NCBI RefSeq assembly: GCF_009765775.1
Contig: NZ_LMUU01000140.1
Location: 39,996 to 87,205 of the forward strand
Source of the DNA: Beijerinckia sp. L45
GTDB lineage: Bacteria; Pseudomonadota; Alphaproteobacteria; Rhizobiales; Beijerinckiaceae
Reading direction: 5' to 3'
Length of the DNA stretch: 47,210 bases
The position numbers were made by a program, and so were the translations under genes. The notes beneath the pieces are model-generated. The model was not told where the DNA came from. It ran no database searches and worked only from the letters and a program-made list of their open reading frames with translations. The stretch's first letter is position 1. Each line of letters opens with the position of its first letter. Of this stretch, positions 36,654 through 44,637 are shown one piece after another.

Positions 36654-37055
36654 CTAATGCAGCAGCGTGATCAGCTTCTTGCCCGCGGGCTTGGCCAATT
36701 CCTTGGCATCGAGCGTATCGTCGCCGTCGTTGGCTTCCTTGAACAGCTTTTCGACGTAGCCCAAAAATTCGGGCTCATCCAACGTCTTGTCGGCATCGGT
36801 GTTGGCGGATTTGAAGCCGGTCTTCGACAGGCGACCTTTCAATTCCTTGAAGTCGAGGGTGCCGTCCTTATCGGTCTCGAGCGCCTTGAAACGCTCGGAC
36901 GCATAGGCCTTCACCTCGTCGAGCGTGACGGTCCCGTCGCTGTCCTTGTCGACGGCTTTGAGGAATGACGAGGGCGTGGTCTTCGCGTTGGCAAGGCCGA
37001 CCGCGCCAAACAGCGAAAGCGCTGCAAAACCGGCGATAAGGATCCGTTTCGACAT
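36654..37055 (-). CDS. Lanmodulin-like periplasmic EF-hand protein
   Basis: The protein has 133 residues, the same as lanmodulin precursor as I recall it, with a signal peptide cleaved after ANA (residue 24). Four EF-hand-like loops lie at 36-47 (DKDSDGTVTLDE), 60-71 (ETDKDGTLDFKE), 85-96 (NTDADKTLDEPE) and about 109-119 (NDGDDTLDAKE, one residue short). The spacings of 12, 13 and 12 residues between loops, the ELKGRLS stretch and the C-terminal KPAGKKLITLLH all correspond to lanmodulin. Unlike lanmodulin no loop has proline at position 2; EF2 starts with Glu, EF3 lacks Gly6. It probably binds lanthanide or calcium in the periplasm for XoxF. The gene stands alone behind its own promoter. Confidence 0.83.
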   Translation of the reverse strand: MSKRILIAGFAALSLFGAVGLANAKTTPSSFLKAVDKDSDGTVTLDEVKAYASERFKALETDKDGTLDFKELKGRLSKTGFKSANTDADKTLDEPEFLGYVEKLFKEANDGDDTLDAKELAKPAGKKLITLLH

Positions 37056-37111
37056 TCAAATCTCCCCTTTTATAAACAAGGCGCGTCATCTTTATGTGCA
37101 GCGCAGCAAAG

Positions 37112-37140
37112 ATATACCGCAGTGGCGATAACTGTGGCAA
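37112..37140 (-). promoter_or_regulatory. Probable promoter of the lanmodulin-like gene
   Basis: On the minus strand TTGCCA (37140-37135) and GTATAT (37117-37112) are separated by 17 bp. The -35 is identical to that of the first pqqA promoter, preceded by AC in both. The start codon is 57 bp downstream. Confidence 0.5.
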
Positions 37141-37185
37141 GTGACACGACTTTTACAGCTAAGCGTCCGGCGTTTGTACGATTTC

Positions 37186-37213
37186 TTGCTAAACTCGCTT
37201 GTCGTGCCAAATG
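37186..37213 (+). promoter_or_regulatory. Probable promoter of the 79-residue cysteine protein
   Basis: TTGCTA (37186-37191) and CAAATG (37208-37213) are 16 bp apart, resembling the second pqqA promoter (TTGCTA, CATATG). A GTTCTAA motif follows, as in the first pqqA leader. The start codon is 41 bp downstream. Confidence 0.4.
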
Positions 37214-37253
37214 ATTGTTCTAAATTCTATCACAGAGTTTCGAGGCCCGCCGC

Positions 37254-37493
37254 ATGAACGCCTTCCAAGCCATCATCCTCATTTGCCTCGCGACGACGTC
37301 GAAACAGGACTGTTCGGAAAACACCGCGGTCGATGTGATGTCCACGCGCGTCGCCAACGAACTCGGCTGTACCTCCGGCTGGCAGGAGATCATCGCGCGC
37401 GGCGCGTTGAAGGAGCGCATGGCGTCGCAGGAAGGCCAGTCTTCGGAAACTTACATCAAGACGCTCTGCAAGCGTGTCAAAGCCGAGCCCTGA
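37254..37493 (+). CDS. Small cysteine-containing protein, 79 residues
   Basis: The N-terminus (MNAFQAIILICLATTSKQDC) is hydrophobic for about 13 residues, too short for a normal signal peptide, then the chain is polar with ENTAVDVMSTRVANELGCTS and ETYIKTLCKRVK. Four cysteines are spaced as if for two disulfides. I have the impression of a conserved hypothetical family of Hyphomicrobiales but know no function. It is divergent from the lanmodulin-like gene and upstream of another small cysteine protein and the two-component system. Confidence 0.65.
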   Translation: MNAFQAIILICLATTSKQDCSENTAVDVMSTRVANELGCTSGWQEIIARGALKERMASQEGQSSETYIKTLCKRVKAEP

Positions 37494-37637
37494 GCGGCGC
37501 ATTTACACCGCGGCCATCGCGCCCCATTCTCGTCACGCCTCTGCTGCGACGCCATCGCGCCTTCGGCGGCCTCGCGATCTCGCGTAGGCAGACGCCGACG
37601 CGTCGAACATCGACGCTTTGATACGGAAGGATCCGCT

Positions 37638-37844
37638 ATGTTCGTGATATTGTCGGTGTGCCTGCTGGCATCGCCCGCGACTTGCAAGGAAGAGCGCGTT
37701 CAGCAATCCGTCGACCAGCAGACGCCGATCGGCTGTCTTGTCGAAGGCCAGAACACCGTCGCTCAATGGGGAATCGCACATCCGCAATGGCACATCGACA
37801 AATGGAAATGCGTGTCCGCAGACCGGCTGCCCAGCCGCTCGTGA
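37638..37844 (+). CDS. Small cysteine-containing protein, 68 residues
   Basis: A short hydrophobic start (MFVILSVCLLASPATCKEER) is followed by a polar region with QTPIGCLVEGQNTVAQWGIA and a Trp/His-rich end (HPQWHIDKWKC). The ATG has GGAAGGA 6 bp before it. Family members of this pattern are common small hypothetical proteins in alphaproteobacteria. It could be exported or bound to the inner membrane; the late cysteine and tryptophans suggest a small compact fold. It lies 30 bp before the histidine kinase gene and may share its transcript. Confidence 0.65.
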   Translation: MFVILSVCLLASPATCKEERVQQSVDQQTPIGCLVEGQNTVAQWGIAHPQWHIDKWKCVSADRLPSRS

Positions 37845-37874
37845 TCCGCGGCACGTCGGCCCGTTTTTGAGCTG

Positions 37875-39470
37875 ATGCGCTCCATCGGTTTTCGCCTCGG
37901 CGTCCTCGTCTTCGGCTGCTTCCTCATCGCCTTCGCGGCAGCCGGCGGCGTGATCTACGCGCTGCACATCACCGACAAGACGATCGACCGCGCGCTCGAT
38001 GCGCAGCGTCGCCTGGACCTGCTGACGGAGATTTCCGGGCGCATCAGCTCCTACGGCCTGACGGCGATCGCCGCCGCCAATGATCCCCGGCTGCGCGACA
38101 CGCAGATGAAGGAGGCGGAGACCGCGGTCTACGACTCGATCAAGGCGTTCAAGCCGGAGATCGCCAGCGCGATGCAGCATGCCGACATGCCGTCCGCCGT
38201 CAACGAGATGGCGACGCGGGTCAAACCGCTGGAACAGGTGCGCGGCGGCTTTCGCGTGATGGTGCGGCAGATCACCGATGCCTTCGGTCAGGACGATCCG
38301 CAGACACGCGGTGACCGCATTCGCGGTGCCTTCAACGGCTTTGCCACGATGACCGGGCCGTATCTGTTCTTTCTCATGCAGGCCGACCGCCGCGGCGTCG
38401 ATGCGGCGCGCGAGGACGCGCGGTCCGTCTCCACGGCGATCAGCCGCGCAGCGCTGATCCTCGTCGTCGCGGCCTTCGTCATTGCGGTCGTAATGTATCG
38501 TCTGATCTCGCGGCCGATCCTCGCGGCGGTGGCGGAGATCCGCGACGCCGCGGTGGCGATCGGCCAGGGCGAGCGCAACGTCAGGCTCCCGGTCCGCAAC
38601 CGCGACGAACTCGGGCTTCTCGCCGTGGTGTTCAACCGCACGACGGCGCGGCTGCGGCGGCGCGAGACGCGCGTCGCGATCGATCGCTTGGCGCTGGAAA
38701 CGACGATCGCCACCCGCACCGCGGACCTGCGCGCCGCCAACGACCGGCTCGCCGAGATCGACCAGAGCCGCCGGCGCTTCTTTACCGACGTCAGCCACGA
38801 GCTTCGGACACCGCTGACGGTGATCCTCGGCGAAAGCGAGATTGCGCTTGCCGCGAAGCCGCAGGATGGGGCCGACCCGGTGACAACGCTTGCGGCGCAC
38901 GCCACCGCCTTCGCGATCATCCGCCGCCGGGCGCAGCGTCTGCACCGGCGCGTCGAGGACCTGCTTCGCGTCGCCCGCTCGGAGAGCGGCACGATCGAGC
39001 TGCGCTTCGCCGACACCTCGCTCCGGGCGGTCTGCTGCACCGCGATCGAGGCCTTCGAAGGATCGACGCGGCGCAAGGATGTCGCCATCGTCCTCGAACC
39101 GTCGGACACCGATGTCACCGTCACCGGCGATGCCGAATGGCTGCGTCAGGTCGTGGAAGGCCTAATCGACAATGCCCTGCGCCACGCCAAGGGCGCCAGC
39201 CTCATCGCGCTCGCCTGCGGCGTGGATGCCGACGGTGCCATCCTCAGCGTTCGCGACGATGGTCCCGGCTTCGGGGTCGAGGATCCGCAGACGCTGCTCG
39301 CCCGCTTCGCCCGCCGTGCCTCCAGCGAATTCGTGTCGGGTCACGGCATCGGCCTGGCGCTGGCCCGATGGGTGGTGGACAAGCACCGGGGACATGTCAC
39401 ACTCCGCGCCGCCGCGCCCCCTCTCAACGGAGCCGAAATCTTGATCCATCTGCCGCTCGGGGACGTCTGA
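37875..39470 (+). CDS. Transmembrane sensor histidine kinase
   Basis: The product has 531 residues: first membrane helix at about 7-30, a periplasmic sensor region (about 31-195) predicted helical without known domain, second helix near 196-216, HAMP, then HisKA with RRFFTDVSHELRTPLTVILG (phosphoacceptor His308) and HATPase with IDNALRHAKG, DDGPGFG and GHGIGLALAR. Its stop overlaps the start of an OmpR-type regulator gene (TGATG). The position between the lanmodulin-like gene and pqqA suggests that it controls PQQ or XoxF functions, comparable to MxbD or MxcQ of Methylobacterium; the signal may be lanthanide or methanol, which is inference. Confidence 0.9.
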   Translation: MRSIGFRLGVLVFGCFLIAFAAAGGVIYALHITDKTIDRALDAQRRLDLLTEISGRISSYGLTAIAAANDPRLRDTQMKEAETAVYDSIKAFKPEIASAMQHADMPSAVNEMATRVKPLEQVRGGFRVMVRQITDAFGQDDPQTRGDRIRGAFNGFATMTGPYLFFLMQADRRGVDAAREDARSVSTAISRAALILVVAAFVIAVVMYRLISRPILAAVAEIRDAAVAIGQGERNVRLPVRNRDELGLLAVVFNRTTARLRRRETRVAIDRLALETTIATRTADLRAANDRLAEIDQSRRRFFTDVSHELRTPLTVILGESEIALAAKPQDGADPVTTLAAHATAFAIIRRRAQRLHRRVEDLLRVARSESGTIELRFADTSLRAVCCTAIEAFEGSTRRKDVAIVLEPSDTDVTVTGDAEWLRQVVEGLIDNALRHAKGASLIALACGVDADGAILSVRDDGPGFGVEDPQTLLARFARRASSEFVSGHGIGLALARWVVDKHRGHVTLRAAAPPLNGAEILIHLPLGDV

Positions 39471-40165
39471 TGGTCGCGGTCGCCATCCTCGTCGTGGAAG
39501 ACGATCCGGACATTGGAGCGCTGCTCGATCGCGGCCTCGGCGCGGCCGGCTTTTCCGTAAGCTGGGTCGATACCGCGGATGGCGCTCTGCAGCATATGAG
39601 CACGGCGCACCCCAACGCCGTTCTTCTCGACGTGATGCTGCCGGACGGCTCGGGCAACGACCTCTGCCGCTCGTTCCGCCAGAAGGGATTTGCCGGGCCG
39701 ATCCTCTTCCTCAGTGCCAAGGACGAGGTCGCCGATCGCGTCGACGGGCTGGCGGCGGGCGGCGATGATTATATCGTCAAGCCCTTTGTCTTCGACGAAC
39801 TCGTGGCGCGGCTGCGGGCGCAGCTGATGCGTCGCGCCGCGATGGGCGAAGCCGCCAAGCTGCCGGAAGCGGGCGGGATGGTCCTCGACATGGTTACCCG
39901 GCAGGCCCGCTACGCCGATGTCACGGCCAAGCTGACGCAGCGCGAGTGCGAGCTGCTGAGCCTGTTCATGGAGAGTCCGAACAAGCCGATCGCCCGGGGC
40001 GACATTTTCGACCGGCTGTGGCTCGACCAAGGGGGAGCCTCGCTCAACGTGGTCGATGTCTATATCGGCTATCTCCGCGGAAAGCTCGGCGATATCACCA
40101 AGGTAGGCGGTCCTTCCATCGGCACGGTGCGCGGGCGCGGCTTCATGCTCGAATATTCGTCATAA
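39470..40165 (+). CDS. OmpR-family response regulator
   Basis: The product has 231 residues. The receiver domain (1-120) has the acidic pocket VEDDPD, phosphoacceptor Asp54 (LLDVMLPDG) and Lys104 (YIVKPF). The C-terminal winged helix contains LTQRECELLSLFMESPNKPI and VVDVYIGYLRGKLG with the usual final RGRGFML. It is translationally coupled to the kinase and ends 160 bp before pqqA. Likely targets are the neighbouring pqqA, lanmodulin-like and xox promoters; none is proven. Confidence 0.92.
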   Translation: MVAVAILVVEDDPDIGALLDRGLGAAGFSVSWVDTADGALQHMSTAHPNAVLLDVMLPDGSGNDLCRSFRQKGFAGPILFLSAKDEVADRVDGLAAGGDDYIVKPFVFDELVARLRAQLMRRAAMGEAAKLPEAGGMVLDMVTRQARYADVTAKLTQRECELLSLFMESPNKPIARGDIFDRLWLDQGGASLNVVDVYIGYLRGKLGDITKVGGPSIGTVRGRGFMLEYSS

Positions 40166-40195
40166 AAAAGTGACCCTCCCGTTCCCGCCGGATAC

Positions 40196-40224
40196 TTGCC
40201 AAACCAAGCAAACAGCGTCATATG
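40196..40224 (+). promoter_or_regulatory. Probable promoter of pqqA copy 1
   Basis: TTGCCA (40196-40201) and CATATG (40219-40224) are 17 bp apart. The extended blocks GGATACTTGC and GTCATATG are repeated with the same 17-bp gap upstream of the second pqqA, while the bases between them differ. This predicts a leader of about 95 nt. Confidence 0.65.
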
Positions 40225-40324
40225 CTCTAAACCTGCTCCAAAGGCGGGGCTAACAAGTCTTAGGGTTTTCTTATTTAAGTTCTAAGAAGAGCATAAGAAG
40301 ATCCGGACCATCGAGGAGATTGCT

Positions 40325-40414
40325 ATGAACTGGGTTGCTCCGATCGTCGAAGAAATCTGCGTTGGCATGGAAGTCACGAGCTACGAGTCGGCTGATCTGC
40401 CGGTCGAGTTCTGA
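40325..40414 (+). CDS. pqqA: PQQ precursor peptide PqqA, copy 1
   Basis: The 29-residue peptide is the substrate from which PQQ is built. It starts MNWVAPIVEEICVGMEVTSY and ends ESADLPVEF. Glu16 and Tyr20, separated by three residues (EVTSY), are the pair that PqqE cross-links and that becomes PQQ. GAGGAG lies 6 bp before the ATG. The peptide is identical to that of copy 2, with silent codon differences. A strong terminator follows, so this copy is transcribed on its own and supplies extra precursor. Confidence 0.95.
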   Translation: MNWVAPIVEEICVGMEVTSYESADLPVEF

Positions 40415-40429
40415 TAATCCATTGAGCTT

Positions 40430-40504
40430 GATGGGGTCGCCTTGGGCGGCCCCATCCTCGCTTGAGGCGGTGGCATTCCCCTGGGAATAGCCGCCGTTTT
40501 TTTT
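40430..40504 (+). terminator. Hairpin and Rho-independent terminator after pqqA copy 1
   Basis: A first hairpin pairs GATGGGG (40430-40436) with CCCCATC (40450-40456). A second (40466-40495) pairs GGCGG and ATTCC with GGAAT and CCGCC and is followed by eight T (40497-40504), a strong terminator. The structure separates copy 1 from copy 2 and the pqqBCDE genes. Confidence 0.88.
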
Positions 40505-40656
40505 GGCCAAAACGTAGCGCCGCTCTCGCGCGATAGTGATCGGCGCGCCGGTATCCTTTCGCAGCGCAGCACGTTTGCTGCAAAGCAGCGAAGATGGCCG
40601 CGACTATTTATCAACTATTGATCGCGAAAATCTTGCCGGATTTTCCCGATGGATAC

Positions 40657-40685
40657 TTGCTAATCGCCGTTTTCGCGGTCATATG
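40657..40685 (+). promoter_or_regulatory. Probable promoter of the pqqA2-pqqBCDE operon
   Basis: TTGCTA (40657-40662) and CATATG (40680-40685) are 17 bp apart, within GGATACTTGC and GTCATATG blocks shared with the first pqqA promoter. It starts a separate transcript downstream of the terminator at 40504. The leader contains TTCTTAGAACT (40728-40738), the reverse complement of AGTTCTAAGAA in the first leader (40278-40288). Confidence 0.65.
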
Positions 40686-40789
40686 ATCTTGGCCAGCTCG
40701 TTACAAAGACTGGTCTTCCTTAGAGAATTCTTAGAACTCCGGTTTCGAGAATAGCTTGCGGGAAAGAAATCATCATCGAGGAGATCGCT

Positions 40790-40879
40790 ATGAACTGGGT
40801 TGCCCCTATCGTCGAAGAAATCTGCGTCGGCATGGAAGTCACGAGCTACGAGTCGGCCGACCTTCCGGTCGAGTTCTGA
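40790..40879 (+). CDS. pqqA: PQQ precursor peptide PqqA, copy 2
   Basis: A 29-residue peptide identical in sequence to copy 1, with Glu16 and Tyr20 in EVTSY as the future PQQ backbone. GAGGAG precedes the ATG. It is followed after 33 bp by pqqB with no terminator between, so this is the first gene of the biosynthetic operon. The surrounding codons differ only at silent positions from copy 1, while most of the leader has diverged. Confidence 0.95.
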   Translation: MNWVAPIVEEICVGMEVTSYESADLPVEF

Positions 40880-40912
40880 TAAAAGCAGTCGCATGAGCTG
40901 GGGTTTTTCGCT

Positions 40913-41812
40913 GTGAAGGCAATCATCCTCGGCTCGGCTGCTGGCGGCGGCGTTCCCCAGTGGAACTGCCGTTGCTCTATCTGCCAACTGGCGCGCGCGG
41001 GCGATCCGCGCGTCCTCCCGCGGACCCAGTCGAGCCTGGCGATCTCCGAGGATGGCGAGAGCTGGTTGCTGGTGAACGCTTCGCCCGACATCCGCCAGCA
41101 GCTGTCCGCGACGCCGGAGTTGCATCCTCAGTATAGTGCCCGGCATTCCCCGATTGCCGCCGTGCTTCTGACCAACGGCGACGTCGACCACGTCGCGGGT
41201 CTGTTGACCCTCCGCGAGAGCACGCCGTTCCGGCTCTATGCCACGACGAGTGTCCGACAGGCGGTTGATGCGAATAGGATTTTTGGCGTCTGCGCCCCGG
41301 CGCTCGTGCCGCGCCTCTCGGTGACAATGGGCGACATGTTCCAACCGGTTCCCGGGCTCGACGTCGAGATGTTCGCCGTCCCCGGAAAAGTGGCCTTGTG
41401 GCTCGAAGACGACAGCATGAAGATCGGCGAGGCGACGGAAAACACCGTGGGCCTGCAGATCTCGGCAGGCGGAAAGCGGCTTCTGTACATTCCCGGCTGC
41501 GCGGCGGTCACCGAGGCCCTGCAAGCGCGGATTTCCGGCGCGGATGTGGTGCTGTTCGACGGCACCATGTGGACCGATACCGAAATGGTCGAGGCCGGGC
41601 TCGGCAGCAAGACGGCGCGCCGTATGGGGCACATCCCCCTGTCGGGCGAAGACGGTTCCATCGAACGATTGCGCGACGTGCCCGTTGCCCGCCGCGTCTT
41701 CGTCCATATCAACAACACCAACCCCATCCTCGTCGACGGTTCGGCCGAGAGGATGGCGGCCGAGGCTTCCGGATGGGAGGTCGGCTACGACGGCATGAGG
41801 ATCACGCTGTGA
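40913..41812 (+). CDS. pqqB: PQQ biosynthesis protein PqqB
   Basis: A metallo-beta-lactamase-fold protein of 299 residues, thought to hydroxylate the tyrosine-derived part of the PQQ precursor. The start KAIILGSAAGGGVPQWNCRC, then RTQSSLAIS and LLVNASPDIRQQL, and the variant metal site TNGDVDHVAG match PqqB. The start is a GTG with GGGG upstream; homologues begin at the same place. The next gene overlaps its stop (GTGA). Confidence 0.96.
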   Translation: MKAIILGSAAGGGVPQWNCRCSICQLARAGDPRVLPRTQSSLAISEDGESWLLVNASPDIRQQLSATPELHPQYSARHSPIAAVLLTNGDVDHVAGLLTLRESTPFRLYATTSVRQAVDANRIFGVCAPALVPRLSVTMGDMFQPVPGLDVEMFAVPGKVALWLEDDSMKIGEATENTVGLQISAGGKRLLYIPGCAAVTEALQARISGADVVLFDGTMWTDTEMVEAGLGSKTARRMGHIPLSGEDGSIERLRDVPVARRVFVHINNTNPILVDGSAERMAAEASGWEVGYDGMRITL

Positions 41813-42558
41813 ACACTGTTTTGTCCCCCGACGAGCTGGAAAAGCAGCTGCGCGCCATCGGCGCCGCGCGCTACCACAACCACCATCCTTTTCATAAGCT
41901 GCTGCACAGCGGCGACCTCAACATCGACCAGGTACGGGCCTGGGCACTCAACCGCTATTGCTACCAGGCAATGATCCCGATCAAGGACGCGACCTTGATG
42001 GCCCGCATGCACGACGCCGAACTGCGCCGTGTCTGGCGCCAGCGCATCATCGACCACGATGGCGAGCGCGAGGGCGACGGCGGCATCGAGCGCTGGCTGG
42101 TGCTGACCGACGGCCTCGGCTTCTCCCGCCCCTACGTCCAGTCCATGCAAGCGGCCCTGCCGGCCACCCGCTTTGCCGTGGAAGCCTACGTCCATTTCGT
42201 CGGTGAGAAACCGTTGCTCGAAGCCATCGCCTCGTCGCTGACGGAAATGTTCGCGCCCGGCATCATTTCCGAGCGCGTCTCCGGCATGCTCGCGCACTAC
42301 GATTTCATCTCGGAGAAAACTCTCGCCTATTTCGGCAAACGGCTGACTCAGGCGCCGCGCGATGCGGATTTTGCCCTGGCCTACGTCAAGGAACATGCCC
42401 GCACCGCCCGCGAGCAGGCCGCCGTGCTCGATGCGCTCCGCTTCAAGTGTGATGTCCTGTGGGCGCAGCTCGATGCGCTCTATCACGCCTATGTCGGGCC
42501 CGGCCCCGTCGCGCCCGGCGCGTGGCAGCCTGGCCAGGAGATCGCTGCAACAGCATGA
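41809..42558 (+). CDS. pqqC: Pyrroloquinoline-quinone synthase PqqC
   Basis: A cofactor-free oxidase of 249 residues that closes the ring and removes eight electrons to give PQQ. It has the heme-oxygenase-like fold; recognisable are [35 protein letters not shown], and [16 protein letters not shown] at the end. It starts at a GTG that overlaps the pqqB stop. It is not fused to pqqD. Confidence 0.96.
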   Translation: MNTVLSPDELEKQLRAIGAARYHNHHPFHKLLHSGDLNIDQVRAWALNRYCYQAMIPIKDATLMARMHDAELRRVWRQRIIDHDGEREGDGGIERWLVLTDGLGFSRPYVQSMQAALPATRFAVEAYVHFVGEKPLLEAIASSLTEMFAPGIISERVSGMLAHYDFISEKTLAYFGKRLTQAPRDADFALAYVKEHARTAREQAAVLDALRFKCDVLWAQLDALYHAYVGPGPVAPGAWQPGQEIAATA

Positions 42559-42833
42559 GCGAACTGACGAGCTTCAGCGTTCCAAAACTGCCGCGCGGCG
42601 TGCGGCTGCATTTCGACAAGGTGCGGAACGCCTATGTGCTTCTGGCGCCGGAACGCGCCTTCAACGTCGACGATCGCGCCGTGACCGTGTTGAAACTCGT
42701 CGACGGGGTGCATACCATCAGGGCGATCGCCGCGACGCTGGCCGCGCAGTTCACCGCGGACCCTGCCGTGATCGAGCGCGACATCACCGCGATGCTCGCC
42801 GATCTCATTGGAAAAAGGGTGGTGGAGGCATGA
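42555..42833 (+). CDS. pqqD: PQQ peptide chaperone PqqD
   Basis: A small protein of 92 residues that binds PqqA and presents it to Pqq[21 protein letters not shown] is the usual peptide-binding strand region and [19 protein letters not shown] the helical part. ATGA overlap couples it to pqqC, and its own stop overlaps the pqqE start. Confidence 0.95.
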   Translation: MSELTSFSVPKLPRGVRLHFDKVRNAYVLLAPERAFNVDDRAVTVLKLVDGVHTIRAIAATLAAQFTADPAVIERDITAMLADLIGKRVVEA

Positions 42834-43966
42834 CGACGTCCCGCATTTCCGTTCCCAACCCCATCGGCATTCTGCTCGAACTGACGCATCGCTGCCCGTT
42901 GCATTGCCCCTATTGTTCCAACCCGCTCGAGCTCGACAAGCGCTCCAAGGAGATGGACACGGCAACCGTGCTCCGCGTGCTCGACGAAGCCGCCGAGCTC
43001 GGCATTCTGCATGTCCATCTCTCCGGCGGCGAGCCGACGGCACGGCGCGACATCGTCGAGATCACGGCGAAATGCGCGAGCACGGGGCTTTACAGCAACC
43101 TCATCACGTCAGGCGTCGGGCTCGCGCTCGGGGTTCTCCCGGCGCTGGCCGATGCCGGTCTCGACCACGTCCAGCTCTCGCTCCAGGGCGCCACGGCGCC
43201 GCAGGCCGACAAGGTTGCTGGCCTCAAGGGCTCCCACGACACCAAGATGAAGTTTGCCGCCGAGGTGGCGCGGCTTGGCCTGGCGCTGACGGTCAATGCC
43301 GTGATCCATCGCGGCAATATCGACGAGGTCGAAGCGTTCATCGACAAGGCGATCGAGCTCGGTGCCCGGCGACTCGAGATCGCCCACACCCAATATTACG
43401 GCTGGGCCTATAAGAACCGCGCGGCGCTGATGCCGGCGCGGCCCGACGTCGACCGCTCGATCCAGATCGTCGAAGCCGCGCGCAAGCGGCTTTCCGGCAA
43501 GCTCGTCATCGACCTCGTGGTGCCCGACTATTACGCGCTGCGGCCCAAGGCCTGCGCCGGCGGCTGGGGTCGCAAGCTGATGAACGTCTCGCCGGCCGGC
43601 AAGGTGCTGCCCTGCCATGCTGCGGAGTCGATCCCCGGCCTCGAATTCTGGTACGTCCAGGACCATTCGCTGGGCGACATCTGGCACCGCTCGCCGGCGT
43701 TCAACGCCTATCGCGGCACCGACTGGATGCCGGAGCCGTGCCAGAGCTGCGAGCGCAAGGAAATCGACTGGGGCGGCTGCCGCTGTCAGGCGCTCGCCCT
43801 GCTCGGCGACGCCAAGCTCACCGACCCGGCCTGCGGCAAGTCGCCGTTCCACGCCAGGATCGAAGCGCTGGCGACATCGGAGGCTGCGGTGATCGCGCCG
43901 CCGGATTATATTTATCGCGGCCCCGGACAGGCGGTCGTTCGTGAAGTCGAGGACATCATCCCGTGA
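42830..43966 (+). CDS. pqqE: PQQ biosynthesis radical SAM protein PqqE
   Basis: A protein of 378 residues that forms the carbon-carbon bond between the Glu and Tyr side chains of PqqA. The radical SAM cluster motif is CPLHCPYC (Cys22, Cys26, Cys29), followed by [11 protein letters not shown]. The SPASM domain supplies further cluster ligands in [17 protein letters not shown] and [19 protein letters not shown]. It starts inside pqqD's stop codon and its own stop overlaps the next gene, so it is in the middle of a coupled operon. Confidence 0.96.
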   Translation: MTTSRISVPNPIGILLELTHRCPLHCPYCSNPLELDKRSKEMDTATVLRVLDEAAELGILHVHLSGGEPTARRDIVEITAKCASTGLYSNLITSGVGLALGVLPALADAGLDHVQLSLQGATAPQADKVAGLKGSHDTKMKFAAEVARLGLALTVNAVIHRGNIDEVEAFIDKAIELGARRLEIAHTQYYGWAYKNRAALMPARPDVDRSIQIVEAARKRLSGKLVIDLVVPDYYALRPKACAGGWGRKLMNVSPAGKVLPCHAAESIPGLEFWYVQDHSLGDIWHRSPAFNAYRGTDWMPEPCQSCERKEIDWGGCRCQALALLGDAKLTDPACGKSPFHARIEALATSEAAVIAPPDYIYRGPGQAVVREVEDIIP

Positions 43967-44637
43967 AGTTTGTTGCCGCCGTTTTTCTGTCCACGCTTGT
44001 CGTCGCCCCTTTCGTTCCGCAGCAGCTTCGCGCCGAAACAGCCGCCAAGCGCGACACCGCCTCGCTGCTGTTCGACAATCCGGATTGGGCGATCGCGCCG
44101 GCCGGCAGCAAGATCACCTATGATTATTCGCGCAAGACTGCGCCCGAGTTCGGCGTGAGCTTCGACGATACGATCGGCGTGTCGCTCGAGCCCGGCGACA
44201 ACGCAGCGAGCCGCAAGGTCGAGGTGCGGATGTTTTCCGGCGGCCGCCAGCTGCCGGCAGGCCCGTTCGACAGCATGAGCACCAATCCCGTTCTGCTGCT
44301 CGTGTTCGAAAGCCACCTGCAGGCCCTGGCCAAAATCTTCCAGGCCAACCCGCGTTACATCAAGAATGCCATCCGCAAGGCGTGGCGTGAATCCCCGACG
44401 ATCGAGGACGTCCAGCTGACCGTTGCGGGCAAAACCGTCCCCGGCACCCGGATCACCATCCGCCCCTTCCTCAACGATCCCGAGAAGGATCGCATGAAGG
44501 GTCTCGACGGCATGACCTATGCCGTCGATATCGCCGACAGCACGCCCGGCGAGATCGTCGCCATCGATATCCATGCGCCCGACGGGGCGCCGCCGTTCAG
44601 CGAAACCCTGCACTATCAAGCCGAGAAGACCCCATGA
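43963..44637 (+). CDS. Secreted hypothetical protein in the pqq operon
   Basis: The product has 224 residues with a signal peptide ([20 protein letters not shown] ending near LRA). The mature part has beta-rich stretches ([40 protein letters not shown]) and one helical segment ([20 protein letters not shown]). It has no cysteine in the mature part. The GTG start overlaps the pqqE stop by GTGA, so it is made together with the PQQ enzymes, yet it is directed to the periplasm, where PQQ enzymes are assembled. I do not know the family. Confidence 0.75.
   Translation: MKFVAAVFLSTLVVAPFVPQQLRAETAAKRDTASLLFDNPDWAIAPAGSKITYDYSRKTAPEFGVSFDDTIGVSLEPGDNAASRKVEVRMFSGGRQLPAGPFDSMSTNPVLLLVFESHLQALAKIFQANPRYIKNAIRKAWRESPTIEDVQLTVAGKTVPGTRITIRPFLNDPEKDRMKGLDGMTYAVDIADSTPGEIVAIDIHAPDGAPPFSETLHYQAEKTP

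Noticed and set aside
41398-41808. Upstream extension of the pqqC frame into pqqB
   Set aside because: PqqC resemblance begins at the GTG at 41809; the extension is a shadow of pqqB.
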